Below are positions 50,846 to 61,501 of a stretch of 64,000 bases of DNA, one piece after another (the stretch's first letter is position 1; each line of letters begins with the position of its first letter). Location of the stretch: positions 1,488,001 through 1,552,000 of the forward strand of contig NZ_LR134477.1 in the NCBI RefSeq assembly GCF_900637975.1, in the 5' to 3' direction. The notes under the pieces are model-generated. The model was not told the origin of the DNA. It saw only the letters and a program-made list of their open reading frames with translations, and did not search any database. Position numbers and translations under genes: made by a program. The DNA comes from Actinomyces viscosus. GTDB lineage: Bacteria > Actinomycetota > Actinomycetes > Actinomycetales > Actinomycetaceae.

Positions 50846-51895
50846 TCAGGACGGTCTGGCCGACGCCGCGGCCGTGGGGGCCGGCGTCTGGGAGTCGTCC
50901 CGGTCCACCTTGATGAGCGCGGTCTCGGCTCCCAGGATCGCCGCCTTCTCGCTGCTGCCCTCCTTGGGGATGGCGAAGGCGACCATGGAGTCGTAGGTGG
51001 CCGTGACCGTGCCGACGATCTTCTGGTTGCCTCCCATGAGGGCGGCGACGTCGCCCTGCAGGGTGAGATCGGAGCCGTCGACCGTGCGCTTGTAGACGAC
51101 CGTGTAGGTCAGGGTCGTGAAGACCAGTGCCCCACCGTCCCCCTCCTCCACCTGGAGTCCCTGGAAGCCGTCCTGACCGGCGGCCGCCGTCACGGTGACC
51201 TCGCCCAGTGAGCTGAGGTTGGTGGCGCGGGTGGCCTGGATCTTCTGACGCAGCAGGTCATCGGGGAAGGCCTTGCCGTTCTCGCCCTCGGGGTTGTTGA
51301 GCGCATCGACATAGGCGTCCAGGACCGCCTGGGGGGTGGCGACCAGGCCCGTGGAGTCGGCCGTCACCTGCTTGGCGCGCTGAGCCGACTGCTTGGTCAG
51401 GACCGGAATGTTCTTCTGCTCCGAGAACCCCTGCACCCAGGCCCACACCTTGAACTGGTCGCGCGCCGAGTTCTGCTCCAGGGACAGGATCGAGGGGCTG
51501 GCGCCCTCCGACGCCGCTGCGGCGTTGCGGGGGAAGCCGACGGTCTGGCCCACTGCCCCGCCCTGGATCGTGGTGGTCACGGGGTGGATGAGATCGTTGT
51601 TCCCGCTGGCAGAGGCCGTGGCGTACTCGGCCGCGCGGATCCGGGCCGCCGGACCGGACATGACCTCCTTGAGCTTGTCCGCGTTCTTCTCCTTGTCCGC
51701 TGTCGCCAGACCGGTCTGGACGCGCTGGAGGATCTCGGAGAGCTGCTTGTCATTGAGGACGGGCTCGGCGATCGGGGTGCCGGAGGCCTGAGTCTCGGCG
51801 GTCTTGGCGCTCTGGGACCTCGAGCAGGCGGCCAGGCTCAGGGCGAGGGCGGAGGCGCCGCCTGCGCTCAGGAAGGCTCGACGGGTGGACTTCAT
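50846..51895 (-). CDS. Predicted lipoprotein, function unknown
   Basis: A 349-residue exported protein. The signal peptide has twin Arg (MKSTRRAFLSAGGASALALS) and a lipobox LAAC with Cys at residue 24, so it may be exported by Tat or Sec and lipid-anchored. The mature part begins with a Ser/Gln/Ala linker and includes conserved-looking hydrophobic strands and a Cys-free C-terminal domain; I recognise no family. Its ATG overlaps the stop of the upstream membrane protein gene by four bases, so the two are translationally coupled and probably act together at the cell surface. Confidence 0.75.
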   Translation of the reverse strand: MKSTRRAFLSAGGASALALSLAACSRSQSAKTAETQASGTPIAEPVLNDKQLSEILQRVQTGLATADKEKNADKLKEVMSGPAARIRAAEYATASASGNNDLIHPVTTTIQGGAVGQTVGFPRNAAAASEGASPSILSLEQNSARDQFKVWAWVQGFSEQKNIPVLTKQSAQRAKQVTADSTGLVATPQAVLDAYVDALNNPEGENGKAFPDDLLRQKIQATRATNLSSLGEVTVTAAAGQDGFQGLQVEEGDGGALVFTTLTYTVVYKRTVDGSDLTLQGDVAALMGGNQKIVGTVTATYDSMVAFAIPKEGSSEKAAILGAETALIKVDRDDSQTPAPTAAASARPS

Positions 51896-53721
51896 GCGTG
51901 CTCCTGGTGGTGGGGGTCCGCGGTGGGGTCGGGCTCGCCGAGGGGCTCGGCGTCAGCGGCCTGGATGGCGGCCGGGTCGGCGGTGGGAGGCAGCTCGACG
52001 CCGCCGGAGTAGCTGGGCCACGAGACGGTCGTGGACGGATCCGTGAAGACGGCCGAGGAGGAGCTCTCACCGGCGTCCTCGGTCTCGACGGGCTGCGGTT
52101 CAGGTCCTGCGACCGGCTCCGGTCGGGACTGGTCGGTGACCGGCCACGGCTGAGCCCCCGGCTGGGCGAAACCGGTCGGCACCTGGATGCTGGGGTCCTG
52201 AGGCGGGGCCGACGCCGTCAGCCCCTCGATCTCATCGGTGTCGCCCTCGAGGGTGCGCCGCTCGTCCGGCTCGACCGCCACGTGGCTGCCATGGGGCTCC
52301 TCCTGGTGCTCCTGAGGGGCGAAGCGGGTGTGGTCCTGCACCTCAGGTTGCTCGGGCGCCGGCTCCGCGCCCGGGGCCACGTGGCTCACGTGACTGGTGT
52401 GCGCAGGAGCCTCGGCGCCTCCCGGCGCGCCGGTGAAGTCGGGGAACCCGGGCGTACCTGCCACGTCGGCGTCGTCTGAGGCGATCGCCAGCGCCTCACC
52501 GTCCTGGAGCCCCTCCAGCCCGCGGGAGGCCCGGTACTGCTGGGTAGCGGCCTCATCGAGGCCGGGAACGACTGACGAGCCGCGGGCAACCCCCGCAACC
52601 GCCTGATCCTCCTGTCCGAGGTAGCTCTGACCGTAGCCTCCACCGGCTCCATCGAAGCCACCGGTGAAGCCGCCGCTGAGGCCATCGCCGTAGCCGCCGG
52701 CGGGAGGCATCTCGGGCGCCTGGGGGACGGAGGGGGCCTCGATGCCGTCGAGGTAGACGCGGCCCGTACGCGGGTCGGTCCAGGCCTCGCCGGAGGCCTC
52801 GGCGCGCTCCTTGTCCCGCAGCTCTCGGCGGGTCAGCTGCCGGTCGGGATCGTCCACCTGGGGGATGCCCTCCGTGGAGACGGAGTCGGCGTTGGCGATG
52901 CGGGCCGCGCGCTCGGCCGAGCGAGTCCGCCGCTCGACGTCGGCGCGACGCAGCTGGAGATCGATGAAGAACAGGAAGGCGCCCGCCAGCACGAACAGGC
53001 CGCCCAGAACCAGGCCGCCGTAGAAGTACCAGGGCGTCTCCACCTGGCGCGACCAGCTGATCGTCAGGCTGGGGGCCTGGGCCTTGCCGTCGGTCATCGC
53101 CATGACGACGGTCTGCTCGTCGACGTTCTTGCGCGGCAGCAGGGCGCGGTCGGCGGTCTCGGCGGTGTTGAAGGTGACCGACGAGCCGCCGGTCTTCTCC
53201 CCGAGCCAGAGGTCGGAGCCCGAGGCACTCACTCCACTGGCCTTGCGCTCCGAGCACTGCGACCCGGAGGCCCCGGAGGCCGACGGCGTCGCGCCCGCCT
53301 GGGCGGAGGCCGAGGGCTGAGCACTGGCCGTGGCGGAGGCAGCAGGCGTGGCGGAGGGCGGCGGGCAGTACTGGGTCTGGTCACTGGCGGTCAGGGTGCC
53401 GGAGTCGGCATTGATACCGGTGACCTCCGTGTAGGGAAGCGCGTTGTCGGCGTCGGGGCTCAGCCAGGCCTCGACGTCGGCCGCACGGGCCACGAAGAGG
53501 TGGACGTCCTTACCGTCGGAGGACTTCGCGGTCACGGCGACGTCGGACTCCGCGCTGCTGAGGACCCCGGGGGCCGTGACGACGTAGGGCTGGGAAGGAC
53601 CGGAGGCGAGCGTCGCCTCGACCTTGGAGCTGGGTTTCCAGATGGTGGCCGAGCAAACGGCCAGGGCGATGAGGACCAGCCCGAGGACGGTCACCACCAC
53701 GCTCAAGATACGTCGACTCAC
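51892..53721 (-). CDS. Two-span membrane protein with long cytoplasmic tail, function unknown
   Basis: A 609-residue protein. Membrane helix one is at about 5-27 (VVVTVLGLVLIALAVCSATI), an extracytoplasmic domain of about 200 residues follows with a Ser/Ala/Thr linker and two Cys residues (QYCPPPS and GSQCSERK) that could form a disulfide, helix two is at about 235-255 (YGGLVLGGLFVLAGAFLFFI), and the remaining 350 residues are acidic, Pro/Gly/Gln-rich and cytoplasmic, with a RRELRDKERAEASGEAW helix. It is coupled to the lipoprotein gene. I cannot assign a family; this arrangement recurs in Actinomyces. Confidence 0.7.
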   Translation of the reverse strand: MSRRILSVVVTVLGLVLIALAVCSATIWKPSSKVEATLASGPSQPYVVTAPGVLSSAESDVAVTAKSSDGKDVHLFVARAADVEAWLSPDADNALPYTEVTGINADSGTLTASDQTQYCPPPSATPAASATASAQPSASAQAGATPSASGASGSQCSERKASGVSASGSDLWLGEKTGGSSVTFNTAETADRALLPRKNVDEQTVVMAMTDGKAQAPSLTISWSRQVETPWYFYGGLVLGGLFVLAGAFLFFIDLQLRRADVERRTRSAERAARIANADSVSTEGIPQVDDPDRQLTRRELRDKERAEASGEAWTDPRTGRVYLDGIEAPSVPQAPEMPPAGGYGDGLSGGFTGGFDGAGGGYGQSYLGQEDQAVAGVARGSSVVPGLDEAATQQYRASRGLEGLQDGEALAIASDDADVAGTPGFPDFTGAPGGAEAPAHTSHVSHVAPGAEPAPEQPEVQDHTRFAPQEHQEEPHGSHVAVEPDERRTLEGDTDEIEGLTASAPPQDPSIQVPTGFAQPGAQPWPVTDQSRPEPVAGPEPQPVETEDAGESSSSAVFTDPSTTVSWPSYSGGVELPPTADPAAIQAADAEPLGEPDPTADPHHQEHA

Positions 53722-54185
53722 GACGCGGGTCTCCTATGCTCGCGGACACGGTTGACGACGGCCGGCTACGGAGCCGGACACCGCTGCGAGCGCTCACCAT
53801 GCGCCCGCCGGGCACCAGAATCGCATGACGGACCCCGCGACCGCACCGACCTCGGCGCAAAATCACAACGGGGCACGCGCTGAGCGAAGCGTTCTCTCCC
53901 GGGACCCGGCCGGCAGAAAAAGCCGGGAGCGCCCACCAAACAGCGACCGGTTGTCAGCGGTGGGCCGGAGGAACACTCGGAGAAACGACGCCCCGCGTCC
54001 GGGCCGCGCCCTCCGGGGCGCCGGCCGCGTCCTCGACCGCCCCGCTCACTCCGCCCGGAACCGGGCCTCATCCTGCTAGATTGTGCGTATCGTCACCCTT
54101 TCGTGACGACCGTCCCGATCGTGCCCAATCGTTACGCTTGGGCTGGTGGTGAGCGTCCCCGGCTCGCCAGGAGGAGGAGCCCGAC
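53722..54185. other. Intergenic region, 464 bp, no gene found
   Basis: Divergent region between the membrane protein gene and the DivIVA-like gene. Short open frames here lack ribosome binding sites and codon bias. Toward the right end, CGTCAC-N6-GTGACG (54091-54108) is a small inverted repeat about 80 bases before the next start, near a TTGTGC/TACGCT-like promoter stretch. Nothing else is recognisable. Confidence 0.5.
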
Positions 54186-55826
54186 GTGGCTGAGGAATAC
54201 AGCGAGTTTGCCATCACGATGCGCGGCTACGACCGCGCCCAGGTCGACCGGAAGCTGGAGCAGCTCTCGCGCCAGCTGGCCGACGCGCGTCGTGAGGTCG
54301 CCAGTCTTGACCAGCGCGCCATGACCCTGGCCGGTGAGCTGGCCGACGCGCAGCGCCGGCTGCGGGAGTCCGACAAGCCGACCTACGCCGGCCTGGGCTC
54401 CCGGATCGAGCAGCTGCTGCGCAGCGCCGAGGAGCAGAGCGCCTCCGTACTGTCCAAGGCCAACGCCGAGGCCGATGCGCTGCTGACCCGTACCCGGACC
54501 AACGCCAAGAACCTCTCGGAGCGCAGCGCCTCCGAGGCGGCGACCCTGCTCGCCGACGCCCGCCGCGAGGCCAGCGAGCTGCGCTCCCGCTCCCAGGGAG
54601 AGGCCTCCACCGCCCTGGCCAACGCCGAGGCCCGCGCCCAGGAGCTCGTCTCCTCCGCCTCACGCAAGGCCGCCCAGATCTCCGCCGACTCCGAGGCGGC
54701 CGTCACCGAGATGCGCGCCACCGCCGAGCGCGAGGCCGCGCTGGTTCTGTCTCAGGCGCGCAAGCAGGCCGCCGAGATCGCCATCACCTCCGAGCGTGAC
54801 GCCACTGCCAACCGCGAGGCCGCTGCGGCCGAGGCCGACGAGCTGCACAAGACCTCCACGGCGAAGGCCGACGAGATCCTCTCGGCCGCCAAGCAGGAGG
54901 CCGAGCTGACCGTCGGCAAGGCCAAGCGCGAGGCCGAGGAGATCCTCACCTCTGCACGCAACGAGTCGGAGACCCTGCGCCGCTCGGCCACCGATGAGGC
55001 CGCCGCCGCCCGCGCCGAGGCCACCGAGCTGCGCCAGCAGGCCACCTTGGAGATCGCCGCGGCGCACGAGCAGGCCGCCCAGGAGGACTCCGACGCCCAC
55101 GAGGCCACCCGCGAGCGCATCCGCGAGATGCAGGAGCAGGCCCAGGTCCAGGCCCAGGAGGCCGAGGAGCGTCTTCAGGAGGCGCTCTCCCGTGCCGAGG
55201 AGGTCCGCGCTCGCACCGACTCCGAGGCCCGCAAGCGCCAGGAGGAGGCGGTCGCCCAGGCCGAGGAGACCCTGGCCCAGGCCCGGATCGAGGCCGAGCA
55301 GATCGTCAGCGACGCCCGTGCCGACGCCGACGTCACCGCTCAGGTGGCCGCCCGCCAGCTCCAGGAGCTCGAGCGCCAGCGCGACTCGGTCTCCGCCTAC
55401 CTCACCGAGATGCGCGGTGTCCTGGGTGGTGTCCTGCCCCAGGCCCCCACTTTCAGCGACCATGTCGCGGCCCTGCCCCAGGAGGCTCAGGAGCCGGCGC
55501 AGGAGCAGTCCTCGGCCGCATCGGCGGAGCCGGCCGCCAGCAGCGACGCCAGCAGTGGCAGCGCCAACAGCGCCAACGCTGCCAACGCCGCCGGCTCGGG
55601 TGGTGCCTCTGCGACCTCGGCGACCTCGGCGCCGTCGGCCACCTCCGCCTCCGCCCCGGCCGGCAGGACGGCCGCCGCGGCATCGAGCAGCGGCCAGCAG
55701 GCGGGTGCGCAGCCGACCCCGAAGAACACCCAGAAGGGCGGCCGCATCGAGAACGTGCCTGCCCCCGCCAGGGGCTCCGGCAACGCCGGCAACCGCCACC
55801 CCCGTCAGGGCAAGGGGCGCCGCTGA
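54186..55826 (+). CDS. DivIVA/FilP-like long coiled-coil protein
   Basis: A 546-residue protein beginning with a DivIVA-like motif (EFAITMRGYDRAQVDRKLEQ, about 7-26), then about 390 residues of nearly unbroken coiled coil rich in Ala, Glu, Arg and Gln (about 25-415), then a low-complexity Ser/Ala tail with a basic C-terminus (NRHPRQGKGRR). In actinobacteria such proteins (Scy, FilP, Wag31 relatives) organise polar growth or the cytoskeleton. Start GTG 54186 has AGGAGGAG upstream. The next gene starts 9 bases after the stop. A polarity or septum role is inference from architecture. Confidence 0.82.
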   Translation: MAEEYSEFAITMRGYDRAQVDRKLEQLSRQLADARREVASLDQRAMTLAGELADAQRRLRESDKPTYAGLGSRIEQLLRSAEEQSASVLSKANAEADALLTRTRTNAKNLSERSASEAATLLADARREASELRSRSQGEASTALANAEARAQELVSSASRKAAQISADSEAAVTEMRATAEREAALVLSQARKQAAEIAITSERDATANREAAAAEADELHKTSTAKADEILSAAKQEAELTVGKAKREAEEILTSARNESETLRRSATDEAAAARAEATELRQQATLEIAAAHEQAAQEDSDAHEATRERIREMQEQAQVQAQEAEERLQEALSRAEEVRARTDSEARKRQEEAVAQAEETLAQARIEAEQIVSDARADADVTAQVAARQLQELERQRDSVSAYLTEMRGVLGGVLPQAPTFSDHVAALPQEAQEPAQEQSSAASAEPAASSDASSGSANSANAANAAGSGGASATSATSAPSATSASAPAGRTAAAASSSGQQAGAQPTPKNTQKGGRIENVPAPARGSGNAGNRHPRQGKGRR

Positions 55827-55835
55827 GGCGCGAGC

Positions 55836-56336
55836 GTGACAGCCGACGACGCCGCCCGGTCGGGGCAGGAGTCATCCAGCGCCTGCGGCCCTGGTGGCTC
55901 CGGGGACTCCGACTGGGCGGCGTCGCGTCGTCGAGCGGCTGTCCAGCGGGCCCGCATGCTTCAGGAGCGTCAGGAGGCCGAGCAGGCCCGAGCCGCCCGC
56001 ATCGTCGGCCTCTTCCTCAGGGTCGCCCACGATGAGGGGCTTGAAGCGGTTCCGCTGCGCGTACGCGGCTACTCGGGCGGCAGCGCCCGTACCCCGCTGC
56101 GCGGCTGGTACCTCAGAGCCGATGAGACCGTCGGCATCGACACCGACGGGCGCTTCTACGTCCTGTCGATGCCATTGAGCCTGGCCCGGCGTCTGAGCGG
56201 GGTCAGGCCCGAGAGCCAGCCGGTGCCGATGACCATCGGCGAGGGCGGGCGCGACGGCGACATCGTGCCGCTGCGCTTCGCCCTGGACCGCCTGCTGCCG
56301 GGCTGGGAGGAGCGCTCCCCCGAGCCGCTGGTGTGA
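55836..56336 (+). CDS. Conserved hypothetical protein, co-transcribed with the coiled-coil gene
   Basis: A 166-residue soluble protein. The first 30 residues are Ser/Gly rich and likely disordered, followed by a basic helix (RRRAAVQRARMLQERQEAEQ) and a compact domain (EAVPLRVRGYSGGS, RGWYLRADETVGIDTDGRFY) to the end. GTG start nine bases after the stop of the DivIVA-like gene suggests an operon, so it may be an accessory factor of that protein. No family recognised; codon use is like its neighbours. Confidence 0.65.
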   Translation: MTADDAARSGQESSSACGPGGSGDSDWAASRRRAAVQRARMLQERQEAEQARAARIVGLFLRVAHDEGLEAVPLRVRGYSGGSARTPLRGWYLRADETVGIDTDGRFYVLSMPLSLARRLSGVRPESQPVPMTIGEGGRDGDIVPLRFALDRLLPGWEERSPEPLV

Positions 56337-56366
56337 GTACCCGGCGGGCTGCCGGACCGGGTCGGG

Positions 56367-56657
56367 CTACCAGAGCCTGCGCTCCCAGCAGGAGGTGTGC
56401 CAGTGGCGCCGCTCCTCCAGCCCCCGGTCCGCCCCGAAGAGAGACTCGTTGGTCCAGGCCACCACGTGAGCGGTGCCGGCGGGAATGACGCGGTGACATC
56501 CGGGGCAGGTGTAGGGCTTGTCCCCGCCCTGCAGGTAGCGCACGGTGAAGTCGGCCCCGCCGGGGCCGGTCTGGGTGCGCGGCACCGAGGCGAGCCGGTC
56601 CATGCTCAGGGGGATGTGCCCCTGCCCGTAGGGGCGCTTGGATCTGCGACGTGCCAT
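56367..56657 (-). CDS. Small actinobacterial protein with putative zinc-binding residues
   Basis: A 96-residue basic protein (MARRRSKRPYGQGHIPLSMD) often mislabelled ATP/GTP-binding protein in actinobacterial genomes; I see no nucleotide-binding motif. Instead it has CPGCHRVIPAGTAHVVAW (about 52-69) and HWHTSCWERRLW (about 85-96), spacing Cys and His like an HNH- or zinc-ribbon fold. The C-terminal W-H-T-x-C-W pattern is distinctive. Convergent with the hypothetical gene above; located 114 bp from the sugar ABC operon, which ends at a terminator between them. Confidence 0.7.
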   Translation of the reverse strand: MARRRSKRPYGQGHIPLSMDRLASVPRTQTGPGGADFTVRYLQGGDKPYTCPGCHRVIPAGTAHVVAWTNESLFGADRGLEERRHWHTSCWERRLW

Positions 56658-56670
56658 ACCCCGATCTCAC

Positions 56671-56715
56671 CACATCTGGCTCCCACCCCCAAGCCGGGGG
56701 CGGGAGCCAGATGTG
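56671..56715 (-). terminator. Terminator of the sugar ABC operon
   Basis: Two 20-base arms (56671-56690 with 56696-56715) pair with one mismatch across loop AAGCC, beginning 56 bases after the last permease stop on the minus strand. Confidence 0.8.
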
Positions 56716-56770
56716 ACAGCGGGTACGCCGCGGGTGTCCTGTAAGAGGGCAGGCCGTGCTGCGCGCCTCC

Positions 56771-57634
<864 letters not shown>

Positions 57635-57640
57635 CGCCGC

Positions 57641-58570
57641 TCACCTCCTGCCCTTGGCGTCGTGGATGAGGTAGGGGATGACGGCGATGGCGACCAGGAC
57701 CAGCAGGATCGTGCCGACGGCGGCGGCGTTGGAGTAGTCGTTGTCCGTCATGAAGTTGAACATGTCGATGGCCGGGACCTTGGTGGAGTAGGTCCGCTGG
57801 TCCGTGATCGACATGATGAGGTCGAAGGACTTCAGTGACATGTGCCCGATGATGATGACGGCGCTCAGGGCGATCGGGGTCAGCTGGGGGAAGATGATCG
57901 ACTTGTAGAGCTGCCACTCGCTGGCGCCGTCGACGCGGGCGGCCTCGCGCAGGTCGTCGGGAATGCCGCGGAAGCCCGCCAGGAACAGCGCCATGACGTA
58001 TCCGGCCAGCTGCCACACGGCCGGCAGCGCGATGGCCAGGATTCCCCAGGTGGTGTTCTGGGTCCACGAGTTCTCCAGGAACCTCAGGCCGGTCATCTCG
58101 AAGAGCCGGTTGAGCCCCGAGGCCTGCTCCCCTTGCGCGGAGTTGAGCAGCCACCGCCACACCACGCCGGAGGCGACGAAGGAGACGGCCATGGGGAACA
58201 GGAAGATCGAGCGGAAGACCCCTTCGCCCTTGATGGGCCGGTCCAGGAGCCAGGCCCACAGGAAGCCGACGACGAGGGTGCCGGCCAGGAAGGTGACGGT
58301 GAACAGGATGAGGTTGATGAAGGAGTGCCGGAAGTCGGGGTTGGTGAACAGGGTGGTGAAGTTGCTCAGCCCGACGACGCTGGTCCCCTTGCGCCCGGAG
58401 ACCTGTCCTGCGGTGTGCATGTCCAGCAGGGAGGTATTGATGTTGATCCCGATCATCCCGTAGACGAAGATGCCGACGAGGATGATCGAGGGCGAGATGA
58501 GCAGGAGTCCGGGTCCCCACTGCCTCCAGCTCGCCCGACGGCGCCGCACGGGGACGCTCTTGGTGCTCAC
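57641..58570 (-). CDS. Carbohydrate ABC transporter permease (MalF type)
   Basis: A 309-residue permease with six predicted helices (for example LLLISPSIILVGIFVYGMIG and LAIALPAVWQLAGYVMALFL) and an EAA loop RGIPDDLREAARVDGASEW (about 211-229). GTG 58570 (VSTKSVPVRRRRAS) is preceded by AGGAGAACCTT; an in-frame ATG 39 bases farther upstream lacks a ribosome binding site. It pairs with the MalG-type permease to form a CUT1 importer channel. The binding-protein gene lies 196 bp upstream on the same strand with repeats and a hairpin in between. Confidence 0.93.
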   Translation of the reverse strand: MSTKSVPVRRRRASWRQWGPGLLLISPSIILVGIFVYGMIGININTSLLDMHTAGQVSGRKGTSVVGLSNFTTLFTNPDFRHSFINLILFTVTFLAGTLVVGFLWAWLLDRPIKGEGVFRSIFLFPMAVSFVASGVVWRWLLNSAQGEQASGLNRLFEMTGLRFLENSWTQNTTWGILAIALPAVWQLAGYVMALFLAGFRGIPDDLREAARVDGASEWQLYKSIIFPQLTPIALSAVIIIGHMSLKSFDLIMSITDQRTYSTKVPAIDMFNFMTDNDYSNAAAVGTILLVLVAIAVIPYLIHDAKGRR

Positions 58571-58640
58571 AAGGTTCTCCTGATGCGTTGGCGGCGGGTC
58601 AAGCCGCACATGGTGGTGATGAGCGACAGCCGGCCGGTCT

Positions 58641-58696
58641 GTGACTGGTCAGTGACTGGTCAGTAACTGGTTCAGTGACTGATCGGTGACAGGTCT
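58641..58696. repeat. About five 11-bp tandem repeats between binding-protein and permease genes
   Basis: Units of about 11 bases of the type GTGACTGGTCA, two exact and the others with one to three changes or a one-base insertion. One unit is about one helical turn of DNA, so identical faces of the helix are presented. Role unknown. Confidence 0.65.
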
Positions 58697-58710
58697 GCGG
58701 CCGGCTGGCC

Positions 58711-58751
58711 GGGGGCGGGAACGAGCCGGAGCGGACGCTCAGCCCGCCCCC
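58711..58751 (-). terminator. Hairpin between binding-protein and permease genes
   Basis: GGGGGCGGG (58711-58719) pairs with CCCGCCCCC (58743-58751) across a 23-base loop, directly after the binding-protein stop at 58767. It may be a partial terminator or mRNA-stabilising element that makes more binding protein than permease. Confidence 0.5.
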
Positions 58752-58766
58752 ACCCCCGGGAGCCGC

Positions 58767-60086
58767 TCAGGAGGCGGCAGCCGCCTTGAGGTCCGCCTGG
58801 AGGGCGGTGACGTCGGAGGCTCCTTGGGCGAACTTGGTCAGGGCGTCGTTCATCGCGTTGGTGGCCTTGGCGGGCAGGGCGGCGCCGTGGGCGATGGAGG
58901 AGACGATCTTGTCCTTGGCGAAGGACTCCATGGCCGAGCGCTGGTACTCGGAGAACTTGCCCTTCTCCTCGTCGCTGAGGTCCGTGCGCGCGGGGATCGA
59001 GCCCTTGACGGTGTTGAAGGCGATCTGGCCGTCCTTGGAGGAGATCGTGTTGAGCCAGTTCTTGGCGCCGCCGGGGTGCTTGGCTCCGTCGGGCAGCGTG
59101 AAGGAGTCGGCCAGGAAGTCGAAGACGCCCTCGGTGCCCGGGACCGGGAAGTAGATGTAGTCCTCCCCGGCCTTCTTGCCGGCGGCATCGAAGCCGGCCA
59201 CGGCCCAGTCACCCATGACGTTGAAGGCGGCCTTGCCGTCCATGACGGGCTTCATGGCGGGCTCCCAGTCCTCGGTGTAGAGGGAGGAGTCGGTGTAGCC
59301 CACGATCGTCTTGTAGTGCCCGAGCGCCTTGGTGACCTCGGCGCCACCCCAGTCGGTCTTGCTGTCGAAGAGCCCGTTGTAGGCGTCCACCCCCAGGTCG
59401 GCGATGAGGATGGTCTCGAGCAGCTCGAGCTGGGTCCAGGCCATACCCATGGTGATAGGGGTCAGCCCGGCGGCCTTGACCTTCTCCATGTCGGCGATCC
59501 AGGCGTCGATGGTGGTGGCCGGCTTGGTCGGGTCGAGCCCGGCGGCCTTGAGCGCGGGCACCGAGGCCCACACGACGTTGGCCCGGTGGATGTTGGAGGG
59601 CACGGAGTAGATCTTGCCGTCGGAGTCCTTGAGCCGGTCCATGAGGGTGGCGGGGAAGGCCTCGTTGAGCTTGAACTCCTCGTAGAGGCTGGAGACGTCC
59701 AGCAGGTAGCCGGCCTCGATGTGGTCCTTGATCTCAGCGCCGGCGTGCGCCTGGTAGGTGTCCGGCGGGTTCTTGGCGGCCAGGTCCGCGGCGAGCTTCT
59801 GCTTGGCCTGGCTTCCGGCACCACCGGAGACGGCCTTGTTCTCGAACTTCGTCTTGGGGAACTGCTCGTTGAAGACCTTGATGAGGGCATCCAGGCCGAG
59901 CTTCTCCGAGCCGGCCGACCACCAGGTGACGACGTCGACCTCGCTGGCGTCCCCCTCACCGGCGGCCCCGGCCGACTTCGAGCCCGAGCTGGCGGAGGTT
60001 GCGCAGGCGGCCAGGGTGGCGGCGACTGCAGTGGTACCCAGTCCCGCCAGGACGGTGCGGCGGGAGAGGTAGTGGGTGGAACGCAT
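58767..60086 (-). CDS. Extracellular sugar-binding lipoprotein of ABC importer
   Basis: A 439-residue solute-binding protein. Signal peptide with twin Arg (HYLSRRTVLAGLG) and lipobox LAAC (Cys at about 28) anchors it to the outside of the membrane. The mature protein opens EVDVVTWWSAGSEKLGLDAL, matching the binding proteins of glucose-type CUT1 systems such as Pseudomonas GtsA, and has the usual two-lobe pattern (VMDGKAAFNVMGDWAVAG; FLADSFTLPDGAKHPGGA). It is the first gene of the operon with the two permeases; no ATPase gene follows. Substrate is likely a monosaccharide or short glucoside. Confidence 0.9.
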   Translation of the reverse strand: MRSTHYLSRRTVLAGLGTTAVAATLAACATSASSGSKSAGAAGEGDASEVDVVTWWSAGSEKLGLDALIKVFNEQFPKTKFENKAVSGGAGSQAKQKLAADLAAKNPPDTYQAHAGAEIKDHIEAGYLLDVSSLYEEFKLNEAFPATLMDRLKDSDGKIYSVPSNIHRANVVWASVPALKAAGLDPTKPATTIDAWIADMEKVKAAGLTPITMGMAWTQLELLETILIADLGVDAYNGLFDSKTDWGGAEVTKALGHYKTIVGYTDSSLYTEDWEPAMKPVMDGKAAFNVMGDWAVAGFDAAGKKAGEDYIYFPVPGTEGVFDFLADSFTLPDGAKHPGGAKNWLNTISSKDGQIAFNTVKGSIPARTDLSDEEKGKFSEYQRSAMESFAKDKIVSSIAHGAALPAKATNAMNDALTKFAQGASDVTALQADLKAAAAS

Positions 60087-60212
60087 GGGACTGCTCCTTT
60101 GAAACGACGTTGTCTCATGACCACGGCACCGTTGCCGCGGGAGGTGAGCGGAGATGACGGAGAGTCATCTGATCTCGGCATCGAAGAGTAGACCCAAGCT
60201 GAGCGAAACTCA

Positions 60213-60227
60213 AACGTATGTTGCGTT
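60213..60227 (-). promoter_or_regulatory. Weak operator candidate upstream of the sugar ABC operon
   Basis: AACG (60213-60216), seven bases, CGTT (60224-60227), inside an AT-rich stretch (60205-60260) that is probably the promoter region. The short arms resemble LacI-family half-sites. Low support. Confidence 0.3.
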
Positions 60228-60309
60228 AACAATCATTAATCTGGTAAGTCGTCACATGTCTATACCAGTAACGGCACCGGTCCTCCTCGCCTGCCCTGGG
60301 CACGGGCAG

Positions 60310-60346
60310 AAAAAAGGTCCTCGCTGCCAAGCAGGCAGCGAGGACC
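60310..60346 (-). terminator. Intrinsic terminator of mdh
   Basis: On the minus strand a perfect 13-bp GC-rich stem (60334-60346 with 60316-60328), five-base loop, followed by six T (A-run at 60310-60315). It begins 34 bases after the mdh stop and is the only hairpin in the window with a full U-tract. Confidence 0.93.
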
Positions 60347-60379
60347 AGTGAGGACCGACGACGTGTCAGCCGGGAGACC

Positions 60380-61477
<1,098 letters not shown>

Positions 61478-61478
61478 T

Positions 61479-61501
61479 CACCACTACGTCGGCCAGTGGT
61501 G
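61479..61501. promoter_or_regulatory. Inverted repeat in the mdh-cydD intergenic region
   Basis: CACCACT (61479-61485) pairs with AGTGGTG (61495-61501) with nine bases between, in the 254-bp divergent region (61367-61620). A GAGATCCTG direct repeat also lies just downstream (about 61505 and 61538). A regulatory role is only possible. Confidence 0.3.

Noticed and set aside
53825..54079. 84-residue open frame in the 464-bp intergenic region
   Set aside because: No ribosome binding site, Arg/Pro-rich composition, no family resemblance.
58641..58696. CRISPR-like direct repeats
   Set aside because: 11-bp contiguous units without spacers.
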